Origin: Ruminococcaceae bacterium UBA4306
GTDB lineage: Bacteria > Bacillota > Clostridia > Oscillospirales > Acutalibacteraceae
DNA: 6,225 nt
Reading direction: 5' to 3'
Assembly (NCBI GenBank): GCA_002394725.1
Contig: DGUQ01000168.1
Span: 1 to 6,225, forward strand
This document shows, piece after piece, positions 1 through 6,199 of this stretch. A model generated the notes under the pieces. That model was not told the DNA's origin. It worked only from the letters and a program-made list of their open reading frames with translations, and did no database searches. Every line of letters begins with the position of its first letter. Position 1 is the first letter of the stretch. A program made the position numbers and the translations under genes.

Positions 1-1055
1 TCGACTGCCGCGGATACCAGCTCGCCGATTTTCAGGAACGGAATCTTTCCGTCTCGGAACAGACGGTTAGCGACTTCATTGGCACCGTTGGCGACAGCCG
101 GATAGAGTCCGCCCTTCTTCATGGCGCGCTTGCACGCGGCAAGACAGCGGAATGTTTTGTCATCCGCCGAGAAGAAGGTCATTTGTGATAATGTCTTCCA
201 GTCAATCTCGGGAACAAGGGACGGTACGCGCTGAGGATAAGTGATCGCGTATTGGATCGGGATGCGCATATCGGGCAAGCCGAGCTGAGCCAGAACGGAA
301 TTATCGGTGAATTCGACCATCGAATGAATAATGCTCTCACGATGGACGACCACTTCGATGTCGTCGGGATCGGTATCGAAGAGCCATGCGGCTTCAATGA
401 TCTCAAGCCCCTTGTTCATCATAGTAGCGCTATCGATGGTGATTTTCGCGCCCATGCTCCAGTTAGGATGCGCCAATGCCTGCTCGACTGTCACATCACG
501 CAGTTCATCGGCAGTTTTGCCGAAGAAGGGGCCTCCCGATGCTGTCAGGAGGATCTTCTTGAGCTTTTTATCGGGCGGAGCTGCCTGTAAGCACTGGAAG
601 ATCGCGCTGTGCTCACTGTCAACGGGCAGGAGCTTGACGCCGTTTTCCTTGACGGCGTCCATCACCAGAGCGCCGCCTGCGACTAAGGTTTCTTTGTTGG
701 CAAAGGCGATATCCTTCTTTGCCTTGATCGCTTCGAGAGTCGGCTCCAAACCGACCATACCGACAACGGCGTTGACGATCAGATCGGAGTGATCATGGCA
801 GATCTCATATAATCCGCTCATGCCGCTGAGCACCTTGGTGGAGGTGTCGGCGATCTTGATCTTCAGCTCCTCTGCCCTATTCTCGTCATACACAACAGCA
901 AGAGCAGGTCGGAACTCTCGTATTTGCTCTTCGAGCAGCTCGATACTGCTGTACGCAGAGAGAGCATTGACTTTTAAATTGAGTTTACGGGCAACATCGA
1001 GCGTTTGTGTGCCGATGGAACCCGTAGACCCTAATATGGATAAACTCTTTATCAT
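1..1055 (-). CDS. dxr: 1-deoxy-D-xylulose 5-phosphate reductoisomerase (DXP reductoisomerase), 3' end cut by window edge
   Basis: This is the cytosolic enzyme of the MEP pathway that rearranges and reduces DXP to 2-C-methyl-D-erythritol 4-phosphate, using NADPH and a divalent metal. The open frame runs 351 codons without a stop and leaves the window. The family is about 380-400 residues, so only a short C-terminal part is missing. Visible motifs in order are the NADPH-binding GSTGSIG (residues 9-15), ANKETLV (119-125), PVDSEHSAIFQ (144-154, with metal ligands D146 and E148), ASGGPF (172-177), HPNWSMGAK (196-204), DSATMMNKGLE (208-218, third acidic ligand E218) and NGANEVA near residue 330. 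The ATG at 1055 is the first possible start, because the cdsA stop TGA lies in the same frame two codons upstream. No good Shine-Dalgarno sequence is visible, so translation is probably coupled to cdsA. In related genomes rseP and ispG usually follow, but they are outside this window. Confidence 0.97.
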   Translation of the reverse strand, partial: MIKSLSILGSTGSIGTQTLDVARKLNLKVNALSAYSSIELLEEQIREFRPALAVVYDENRAEELKIKIADTSTKVLSGMSGLYEICHDHSDLIVNAVVGMVGLEPTLEAIKAKKDIAFANKETLVAGGALVMDAVKENGVKLLPVDSEHSAIFQCLQAAPPDKKLKKILLTASGGPFFGKTADELRDVTVEQALAHPNWSMGAKITIDSATMMNKGLEIIEAAWLFDTDPDDIEVVVHRESIIHSMVEFTDNSVLAQLGLPDMRIPIQYAITYPQRVPSLVPEIDWKTLSQMTFFSADDKTFRCLAACKRAMKKGGLYPAVANGANEVANRLFRDGKIPFLKIGELVSAAV

Positions 1056-1061
1056 AGTGAA

Positions 1062-1916
1062 TCACATTATAAAATAGAAGGTTTGAGAAAAGATGTACAC
1101 AACGGGAACGCATAACAAAACGGAATCAAATCGGTCGAGCAATCCGCCGTGACCGGGCATGATCGAGCCAAAGTCCTTGATCTTGCAGCTCCTCTTGATG
1201 ACGGAGAAGGTCAGATCGCCGAAGATGGAAATGATGGAGTTGATGAACGCTACCAATACCAGTACGCCGTAATAGATCGTCACATCTCCATAGATCAGCT
1301 TGAAGATCAGACCGATCAACAATGCGGATAAGGTGCCGGTTAAGATGCCGCCGATGGCGCCCTCTACCGTTTTGTTGGGGCTGATGTTGGGGCACAGCTT
1401 ATGCTTGCCGAAGTACGAACCGGCAAAATACGCGCCGCTGTCCGCCAGCCACGGAATACCCAAACAGAAAATGATCCAGAACGCTGTGTGCTTGGATCCG
1501 GTATCGGATGCGGCTCCTGCGTCTGTCCATACGATCACGTTCAGCAGTGAGATACAGACGGTGATCAGCGATACGCCGGCAAGGGTGAACATCATATCAT
1601 CCATCCTGAACGTGCGGTGGAATACGACAGAGAAAACGCACATCGTCAGCACAAACAGATAGAACGGAACGAAACGATAACGATCAAACGGTTCCTTCAT
1701 GTAAGACATCAAGGGAATGATCAGTGCAAAGAACAAGCAGGTAACAAACAGCTTGATATCTTTGTTCAGTTTTCTCGCCGATAAATACTCGCCGCATAGA
1801 ATGACGCTGATCAGAGAAAGCGCAATCGTGATGATGATATTGAAGAACGATCCTAAGATAATGATCGCCAAAGCCAGTACGATTCCGATTCCCGAAGTGA
1901 TTAATCGCGTTTTCAT
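1062..1916 (-). CDS. cdsA: Phosphatidate cytidylyltransferase (CDP-diacylglycerol synthase)
   Basis: This integral membrane enzyme makes CDP-diacylglycerol from phosphatidic acid and CTP, the precursor of bacterial phospholipids. The protein is 284 residues with about eight hydrophobic segments spread over its length; the first starts near residue 6. The family signature is clear near the C-terminus (residues 238-264): SVIKR, then KD, then PGHGGLLDRFD, which carries the conserved acidic and basic residues. An NKTVEGAIGG loop precedes it. Two in-frame ATGs are possible, at 1922 and 1916. A GGAGG lies at 1923-1927, directly abutting the first ATG but 6 nt before the second. I therefore choose 1916; using 1922 would add only Met-Asn. 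The gene lies 64 bp after uppS and 6 bp before dxr. It is intact, with nothing unusual in its key residues. Confidence 0.95.
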   Translation of the reverse strand: MKTRLITSGIGIVLALAIIILGSFFNIIITIALSLISVILCGEYLSARKLNKDIKLFVTCLFFALIIPLMSYMKEPFDRYRFVPFYLFVLTMCVFSVVFHRTFRMDDMMFTLAGVSLITVCISLLNVIVWTDAGAASDTGSKHTAFWIIFCLGIPWLADSGAYFAGSYFGKHKLCPNISPNKTVEGAIGGILTGTLSALLIGLIFKLIYGDVTIYYGVLVLVAFINSIISIFGDLTFSVIKRSCKIKDFGSIMPGHGGLLDRFDSVLLCVPVVYIFSQTFYFIM

Positions 1917-1930
1917 GTTCATCCTCCAAT

Positions 1931-1962
1931 AAAAAGGCGTTGCCGATTATGTCGGCTCAGCC
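1931..1962 (-). promoter_or_regulatory. Hairpin plus U-run in the cdsA leader
   Basis: On the minus strand GCCGA (1952-1956, read as complement) pairs with TCGGC (1942-1946) around a 5-nt loop. An outer GGC/GCC pair is joined through a symmetric 3x3 internal loop, and TTTTT (1931-1935) follows immediately. The U-run ends 3 nt before the cdsA GGAGG site. The stem is short, so this could be a weak terminator or attenuator for cdsA-dxr, or chance. Confidence 0.35.
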
Positions 1963-1980
1963 GTTATGTTTGAAATAGCG

Positions 1981-2727
1981 TTATACGCCGCCAAAGCGTC
2001 TGTTGCGTTTCGCGTACTCGATCAAGGCACGATTCAGATCATCCTGCGTAAAATCAGGCCAAAGAACATCCATGATCACATATTCCGCGTAGGCGCTCTG
2101 CCACAGCAGGAAATTCGAGGTTCGATTCTCGCCGCTGGGACGAATGATCAGATCGGGATCGGGTTCTCCCTTGGTATACAGGTGATCGGAGATCATCGCT
2201 TCGTCGATATCCTCGGGCTTGATACTGCCGTCAGCGGCTTTTTGCGCGATCTGCCGCATAGCGGTGACGAGCTCGGCTCTGCCGCCGTAATTCATCGCGA
2301 TATTCAGCACCATGCCGTCACGGTCGCAGGACTCCTCCTCATTCTCATTCATCAGGCTGAGCAGCTCGGGAGAGAACGCGGAGCGATCGCCGAGGAATCG
2401 CAGCACAATGCTGTCATCCTTGAAATCACGGATCGCTTCCTGCAGATAATCCTTGAACAGGCGCATCAATGCGTCCACTTCATCGGGAGGTCGGCGCCAG
2501 TTCTCGGTAGAGAAGGCGTAGACCGTGAGGTATTTGATGCCGATATCACTGCAATAACGGGCAATCTTGCGAAAGGTCTGGGCACCGGCGGTGTGACCTG
2601 CCGAACGCGGCAGTCCGCGCTTTTTTGCCCAGCGTCCGTTACCGTCCATGATAATGCCGATATGCTCAGGCAGCTTTATATCGGAGAGCGAAATTTCCTG
2701 ATTCTGTTTCTTTTTGAATATTGCCAT
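1981..2727 (-). CDS. uppS: Undecaprenyl diphosphate synthase (cis-prenyltransferase)
   Basis: UppS condenses farnesyl diphosphate with isopentenyl diphosphate units to give the C55 lipid that, after dephosphorylation, carries peptidoglycan and other envelope precursors. The protein is 248 residues, the usual length. Motifs in order are HIGIIMDGNGRWAKKRG (22-38; D28 is the catalytic/Mg2+ aspartate), AGHTAG (43-48), YAFSTENWRRP (70-80) and IRPSGENRTSNFLLWQ starting at residue 195, followed by WPDF near 225. R196, R202 and S204 match the diphosphate-binding residues. The family more often has IRTSGE, so the proline here is a minor variant. The ATG at 2727 follows GGGAGGAG with 9 nt spacing. A longer frame from a GTG at 2775 has no ribosome binding site and would put non-homologous residues before the conserved core. 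The gap to frr is 59 bp. Confidence 0.96.
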   Translation of the reverse strand: MAIFKKKQNQEISLSDIKLPEHIGIIMDGNGRWAKKRGLPRSAGHTAGAQTFRKIARYCSDIGIKYLTVYAFSTENWRRPPDEVDALMRLFKDYLQEAIRDFKDDSIVLRFLGDRSAFSPELLSLMNENEEESCDRDGMVLNIAMNYGGRAELVTAMRQIAQKAADGSIKPEDIDEAMISDHLYTKGEPDPDLIIRPSGENRTSNFLLWQSAYAEYVIMDVLWPDFTQDDLNRALIEYAKRNRRFGGV

Positions 2728-2755
2728 GGTATCAGGCTCCTCCCTGTACGTTGCA

Positions 2756-2786
2756 AAAGGCGGAATAAAGGACACGCGTGTCCGCC
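2756..2786 (-). promoter_or_regulatory. Terminator-like hairpin between frr and uppS
   Basis: Directly after the frr stop, minus-strand GGCGGA (2781-2786) can pair with TCCGCC (2759-2764), followed by TTTT. Inside lies a competing perfect 14-bp palindrome GGACACGCGTGTCC (2770-2783), itself followed by TTTATT. Either fold is short and the U-runs are weak, so a partial attenuator fits better than full termination, since uppS has no other visible promoter. Confidence 0.45.
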
Positions 2787-3341
2787 TTAGATTTCCATGA
2801 TCTCCTTCTTTTTCTTATCGGTGATCGCATCGATCTCCTTGATGAAGTTGTCGGTGGATTTCTGAACCTTTTTCTCTCCGTCCTTGAGGTCATCCTCGGT
2901 GAGATCGCCGTTCTTCTTCATCTTCTTGAGCTTCTCAACGGTATCGCGGCGGACATTGCGGATCTGCACCTTGCTGTCCTCGGCGATATGCGCGATATCC
3001 TTCGCGATCTCTTTACGCTTATCCTCGGTGAGAGGAGGGAAAATCAGTCGCAGAATCTTACCGTCGTTCTGAGGATTGATGCCGACGTCGGACATCTGGA
3101 TCGCTTTTTCGATCGATTTGAGCGAGGAAGCGTCATACGGCTGAATGACAAGGGTTCTCGCCTCGGGAACCGAGATGGAAGAAAGCTGGTTGATCGGAGT
3201 GGGAACGCCGTAGTAATCGACGGTCACCTTATCCAGTACGGCAGGATTTGCTCTGCCGGCTCTGATCGACTTGAACTCCTCGACCAGATGGTCGATACGG
3301 CGCTGCATACGCTCATCATTTTTTTGTAAAACTTCTTTCAT
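2787..3341 (-). CDS. frr: Ribosome recycling factor (RRF)
   Basis: RRF acts with EF-G after termination to split the 70S ribosome and free the mRNA. The protein is 184 residues, the standard size. It begins with the first helix of the three-helix bundle, including the IRAGRANP segment (26-33). The domain II region follows, with VDYYGVPTPINQL (41-53) and SVPEAR (57-62). The two long C-terminal helices carry IRNVRRD (127-133; R128, R131 and R132 match the conserved ribosome-contacting arginines) and a lysine-rich end. The ATG at 3341 has an ideal AAGGAGG site 6 nt upstream. It lies 40 bp after pyrH with no terminator between, so the two are co-transcribed. No defects are visible. Confidence 0.97.
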   Translation of the reverse strand: MKEVLQKNDERMQRRIDHLVEEFKSIRAGRANPAVLDKVTVDYYGVPTPINQLSSISVPEARTLVIQPYDASSLKSIEKAIQMSDVGINPQNDGKILRLIFPPLTEDKRKEIAKDIAHIAEDSKVQIRNVRRDTVEKLKKMKKNGDLTEDDLKDGEKKVQKSTDNFIKEIDAITDKKKKEIMEI

Positions 3342-3381
3342 GTTGATCCTCCTTAGTATATAAATTGAACAATTGATTTAT

Positions 3382-4089
3382 TCAGTTTGTGACCAGTGTG
3401 CCTACCTTGGTATCACAAACAGCTTCGTAAATATTTTCGGGCTCAAGGATACTGAATACCATCAGATCGATACTGTTATCCTTGCAGATCGCCGCTGCGG
3501 TCGAATCCATGACCTTCAGATCCTTTTCGAGTACCTCTTGGAACGAAAGGGTATCATATTTAACGGCGTCGGGATAGGTGTTGGGATCCTTATCATATAC
3601 ACCGTCCACTAAAGTAGCCTTGAGGATGATCTCCGCCTCGATCTCGGCAGCTCTGAGCGCCGCGGCTGTATCGGTGGAGAAGAAAGGATTACCGGTACCG
3701 CAGCCAAAAATGACGACTCTGCCCTTTTCCAAATGACGGATCGCGCGATTGCGGATATAAGGCTCCGCAACCTCACGCATCGAGATGGCGGTCTGCACGC
3801 GGACATCGACGCCGATCTGCTCAAGAGAATCGGCAACTCCAAGCGCGTTGATGGTGGTCGCGAGCATGCCCATATGATCGGCACGGGTACGATCCATCTC
3901 ACCGCTGGAGCGACCGCGCCAGAAGTTGCCGCCGCCGACAACGATGCCGACCTGTACGCCGTCCTCTACGAGCTTTTTGATCGGCTCACAGTACGCGGCT
4001 ACGGTCTCAAAATCAATGCCGTGCTTGTTTGCTCCGGCAAGGGATTCACCGGATAATTTTAATAAAATTCGTTTGTATTTTGGTTTCAC
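3382..4089 (-). CDS. pyrH: Uridylate kinase (UMP kinase)
   Basis: PyrH phosphorylates UMP to UDP with ATP and is a hexameric member of the amino-acid kinase fold, unlike the eukaryotic UMP/CMP kinase. The protein is 235 residues, the normal length. Motifs are KLSGESL (11-17), GGGNFWRG (52-59), DHMGMLAT (71-78) and [17 protein letters not shown] (131-147), followed by [13 protein letters not shown], the nucleotide-binding region. The start is GTG at 4089. The codon immediately before it is an in-frame TAG and no ATG occurs in the first 60 codons, so GTG is the only sensible start. Its ribosome binding site is GGGGTGAT at about 6 nt. It is the first gene of the second transcription unit, behind its own promoter at 4126-4154, and is followed by frr. 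Confidence 0.97.
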   Translation of the reverse strand: MKPKYKRILLKLSGESLAGANKHGIDFETVAAYCEPIKKLVEDGVQVGIVVGGGNFWRGRSSGEMDRTRADHMGMLATTINALGVADSLEQIGVDVRVQTAISMREVAEPYIRNRAIRHLEKGRVVIFGCGTGNPFFSTDTAAALRAAEIEAEIILKATLVDGVYDKDPNTYPDAVKYDTLSFQEVLEKDLKVMDSTAAAICKDNSIDLMVFSILEPENIYEAVCDTKVGTLVTN

Positions 4090-4125
4090 CTATATCACCC
4101 CATGTTATTTTTCATAGTTGTATAT

Positions 4126-4154
4126 ATTGTACTACAAATTGGGGGTATTGTAAA
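4126..4154 (-). promoter_or_regulatory. Sigma-A type promoter for pyrH-frr-uppS-cdsA-dxr
   Basis: On the minus strand the -35 box TTTACA (4149-4154) and -10 box TACAAT (4126-4131) are separated by exactly 17 bp. Each matches the consensus at five of six positions. Transcription should begin near 4119, leaving a leader of about 30 nt before the pyrH GTG. The site lies downstream of the tsf terminator and downstream of the foldback element, as expected for the start of a new unit. Confidence 0.82.
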
Positions 4155-4182
4155 GTAGAAGTTGGCAAGTTTTCATGGTTAT

Positions 4183-4202
4183 AGGAAGAATTCATTCTTC
4201 CT
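4183..4202. repeat. 20-bp palindrome upstream of the pyrH promoter
   Basis: An 8-bp perfect inverted repeat, AGGAAGAA and TTCTTCCT, surrounds a 4-nt centre. It lies about 28 bp upstream of the pyrH -35 box and 9 bp from the edge of the foldback element. No T-run follows on either strand, so it is not a terminator. It could be an operator or chance dyad symmetry. Confidence 0.5.
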
Positions 4203-4211
4203 TCACATCTT

Positions 4212-4369
4212 ATACTAATTTCAAATAAAAAGCTTAAATAAGGTGTTAGCGGAGAATTTCGTAGAACGCGGCGGAGGACGCAGGCAGGCTGGCGCCTGTC
4301 AAGTCCGACAACAAAGTTATACGGAATTCTCCGCAACAGATGTTAAAGGGTTTTATTTGAAATTAGTAT
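4212..4369. repeat. 158-bp foldback (MITE-like) palindromic element
   Basis: The ends are perfect 19-bp inverted repeats (4212-4230 and 4351-4369; left end ATACTAATTTCAAATAAAA). Inside lies a weaker paired section (4234-4237 with 4343-4346, 4244-4247 with 4335-4338). A second inner arm pairs 4249-4267 with 4316-4334, with 17 Watson-Crick pairs, one G-T and one mismatch; it includes a perfect 10-bp block GCGGAGAATT. The core is GC-rich with an apical hairpin CAGGC-TGGC-GCCTG (4285-4298) and flanking GGAC/GTCC. The whole folds as one long interrupted hairpin. It contains no credible gene. It sits in the tsf-pyrH gap (4090-4434), after the terminator and before the promoter. This suits a small non-autonomous transposable element. 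A 2-bp TA duplication around 4215-4366 is possible but cannot be proved, because TA is self-complementary. A structured RNA or regulatory palindrome are alternatives. Confidence 0.72.
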
Positions 4370-4386
4370 TAGCCTTGTTTACAGGC

Positions 4387-4416
4387 AAAAGAAAACCGCC
4401 CCCATTCGGGAGCGGT
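4387..4416 (-). terminator. Intrinsic terminator of the rpsB-tsf unit
   Basis: Read on the minus strand, a 9-bp GC-rich stem (ACCGCTCCC with GGGGGCGGT, one G-U pair; plus-strand positions 4395-4416) closes on a GAAT loop and is followed at once by TTTTCTTTT. It starts 18 nt after the tsf stop codon. This is a textbook Rho-independent terminator and separates rpsB-tsf from the pyrH-led unit. Confidence 0.93.
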
Positions 4417-4434
4417 CATAAGAGTGCAATTCGA

Positions 4435-5358
4435 TTATTTTACCATGCTGGCAACTTCCGCGGCAAAGTCATCCTGACGCTTCTCGATACCCTCACCCTT
4501 CTCAAAGCGTACAAACTTCTTGATGGTGATAGCGCCGCCGAGCTTCTTAGCGGTAGCCTCGGTATACTTACCGACGGTCATAGAGTTATCCTTAACGAAC
4601 TCCTGATCGACCAGGCAGTTCTCCTTGAAGTACTTGCCCATCTTACCGGAAACGATCTTCTCGAGAACCTGCTGGGGCTTGTTAGCCATCTTGGGATCGT
4701 TCTTCATCTGCTCAACCATGATGCTCTTCTCATGCTCGATGACGTCGGCAGGAACATCAGCTTCGGTCAGGTAAGGAGTGTTGAGCGCCGCGATCTGCAT
4801 CGCGATATCCTTGCCGTAAGCGACAAACTCGGGGTTGGTGGTGTCGATATCGGTGTCGAAGTTAACGATAACACCGATCTTACCGCCGGCGTGTACATAA
4901 GCGACGCAAGCGCCGTCGATCTTCTCAAAGCGGCGGATCTTCATATTCTCACCGATGGTCTGGATCTTTTCCTGCAGCATCTCGGCAACGGTCATTTCGG
5001 AACCGTCAGCCTTGGTAGCAAGGAGTGCCTCAACATCAGCGGGATTCGCGTTCATAACGGTCTGAGCGCAGGTGTTGACAAATGCCTGGAAATCTGCGTT
5101 CTTCGCGACAAAGTCGGTCTCAGCGTTGACCTCGATAACGACACCGGCAGTGTTGTCGTCGTTGGTGATCGCCAGAGCGATACCCTCGGCAGCAACACGG
5201 TCAGCCTTCTTAGCGGCCTTAGCAAGACCCTGCTTTCTTAATACGTCAATAGCGGCTTCCATATCGCCGTTCGCTTCGGTAAGCGCCTTTTTGCAGTCCA
5301 TCATACCGCAGCCGGTCTTCTCACGAAGTGCCTTTACATCCTGAGCTGTAAATGCCAT
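4435..5358 (-). CDS. tsf: Translation elongation factor Ts (EF-Ts)
   Basis: EF-Ts is the guanine nucleotide exchange factor that releases GDP from EF-Tu. The protein is 307 residues, within the family range. It opens with the UBA-like N-terminal domain (VKALREKTGCGMMDCKKAL, residues 8-26). The family hallmark TDFVAKN at 81-87 inserts into EF-Tu. The dimerisation/core domain and a C-terminal segment ending FVRFEKGEG and KRQDDFAAEV follow. The ATG at 5358 is preceded by AAAGGA with 9 nt spacing. An in-frame ATG at 5367 touches the Shine-Dalgarno sequence and a TTG at 5376 lies upstream of it, so both are unlikely starts. It lies 85 bp after rpsB and is followed by an intrinsic terminator 18 nt beyond its stop. 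The rpsB-tsf pairing is near-universal in bacteria. Confidence 0.97.
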   Translation of the reverse strand: MAFTAQDVKALREKTGCGMMDCKKALTEANGDMEAAIDVLRKQGLAKAAKKADRVAAEGIALAITNDDNTAGVVIEVNAETDFVAKNADFQAFVNTCAQTVMNANPADVEALLATKADGSEMTVAEMLQEKIQTIGENMKIRRFEKIDGACVAYVHAGGKIGVIVNFDTDIDTTNPEFVAYGKDIAMQIAALNTPYLTEADVPADVIEHEKSIMVEQMKNDPKMANKPQQVLEKIVSGKMGKYFKENCLVDQEFVKDNSMTVGKYTEATAKKLGGAITIKKFVRFEKGEGIEKRQDDFAAEVASMVK

Positions 5359-5403
5359 ATATACCATTCCTTTCAAATTATAATAATTAGCGAGTATTGC
5401 AAC

Positions 5404-5430
5404 GGGAGGAGCAGGAAATCCTGCCCTCCC
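5404..5430 (-). promoter_or_regulatory. Strong hairpin in the rpsB-tsf gap
   Basis: On the minus strand GGGAGG-GCAGG pairs with CCTGC-CCTCCC, giving 11-12 base pairs with a single bulged base and a tiny loop, starting 13 nt after the rpsB stop. The bases that follow (GTTGCAATAC) are not U-rich, so it is not a canonical terminator. It may be a partial attenuator, an RNA-processing site or a 3'-end stabiliser that sets the S2 to EF-Ts ratio; these roles are inferred. Confidence 0.65.
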
Positions 5431-5443
5431 CTATTTCTTACGA

Positions 5444-6199
5444 TTATTCTTCTACGATATCCTCAGCCTTGGGCTCGACATGCGCGTCCTCTGACTCAAC
5501 AGCGGCAGCACCCATCTGGCCTTCCTTACCCTCGATGATCGCATTCGCCATAGCGCCGGAGATCAGCTTAACGGCACGGATCGCGTCATCATTACCGGGG
5601 ATGATATAGTCAACATCATCGGGATCGCAGTTGGTATCAACGATCGCGACGATCGGGATACCGAGCTTCTTCGCCTCAGCTACGGCGATCTTCTCTTTTC
5701 TCGGGTCAACGATGAACAGAGCGCCGGGCATCTCGGTCATATCCTTAATACCGCCGAGGAACTTCTCGAGCTTCTCGATCTCGAGGTTGAGCTTGATGAC
5801 TTCCTTCTTGGGAAGCAGATCGAACGTACCGTCCTCTTCCATGGTGCGCAGCTGCTTTAAGCGAGCGATTCTTCTGCGGATGGTGGTGAAGTTGGTCAGC
5901 ATACCGCCCAGCCATCTTGCGTTGACATAGAACGCGCCGGCACGGGTAGCCTCATCCTTAACGGACTCCATTGCCTGCTTCTTGGTGCCGACAAAGAGAA
6001 CGCTCTTGCCTTCCATCGAAAGATCTCTTATAAAATTGTACGCTTCCTCGAGCTTGACAACGGTCTTCTGCAGATCGATGATGTAGATACCGTTACGCTC
6101 AGTGAAGATGTAGGGAGCCATCTTAGGGTTCCATCTGCGAGTCTGATGTCCGAAGTGGACGCCTGCTTCCAGCAGCTGTTTCATTGAAATTACTGACAT
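5444..6199 (-). CDS. rpsB: 30S ribosomal protein S2
   Basis: S2 is a structural protein of the small ribosomal subunit, bound near S1 on the back of the 30S. The protein is 251 residues. It begins with [20 protein letters not shown] (residues 6-25), the conserved S2 start, followed by MAPYIF and [11 protein letters not shown]. Further conserved parts are FVGTKKQA, the [11 protein letters not shown] signature, the coiled-coil region around residues 110-150, and PGALFIVDP and [21 protein letters not shown] toward the C-terminus. An acidic tail ends the protein. The ATG at 6199 follows AAAGGAG with 7 nt spacing. Only 26 bp upstream are present, so its promoter and any autoregulatory leader lie outside the window. 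Confidence 0.98.
   Translation of the reverse strand: MSVISMKQLLEAGVHFGHQTRRWNPKMAPYIFTERNGIYIIDLQKTVVKLEEAYNFIRDLSMEGKSVLFVGTKKQAMESVKDEATRAGAFYVNARWLGGMLTNFTTIRRRIARLKQLRTMEEDGTFDLLPKKEVIKLNLEIEKLEKFLGGIKDMTEMPGALFIVDPRKEKIAVAEAKKLGIPIVAIVDTNCDPDDVDYIIPGNDDAIRAVKLISGAMANAIIEGKEGQMGAAAVESEDAHVEPKAEDIVEE

Noticed and set aside
2728..2775. N-terminal extension of uppS from GTG 2775
   Set aside because: It has no ribosome binding site, the extension is not part of the conserved family, and ATG 2727 has a strong site at good spacing.
1966..2790. 274-codon plus-strand open frame opposite uppS
   Set aside because: It is the antisense shadow of a fully recognisable UppS, with no recognisable domain of its own.
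2778..3329. 183-codon plus-strand open frame opposite frr
   Set aside because: It mirrors frr codon by codon, and its leucine/aspartate-rich product is typical of reverse-strand reading.
3342..3381. Small AATTG-AA-CAATT dyad in the pyrH-frr gap
   Set aside because: It is short and purely AT-rich, with no terminator character, and is likely by chance in AT-rich spacer.
4161..4166. TTGCCA at about 4161-4166 (minus strand) as an alternative -35 box
   Set aside because: The nearest TACAAT lies only 10 bp away. The TTTACA/TACAAT pair at 17 bp is far better.
4243..5241. 332-codon plus-strand open frame covering the reverse of tsf
   Set aside because: It lies almost wholly antisense to a clear EF-Ts gene, its product matches no family I know, and it starts inside the foldback element. 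Strong codon bias in tsf explains the absence of stops.
5359..5376. Longer tsf starts at TTG 5376 or ATG 5367
   Set aside because: They overlap or abut the AAAGGA site. The family N-terminus begins at MAFTAQDVKALREKTG (5358).
5377..5382. Perfect TATAAT on the minus strand just before tsf, as a tsf promoter
   Set aside because: No -35 box lies at 16-18 bp (the nearest TTGCAA is only 14 bp away), and the predicted start would fall within the tsf ribosome binding site.
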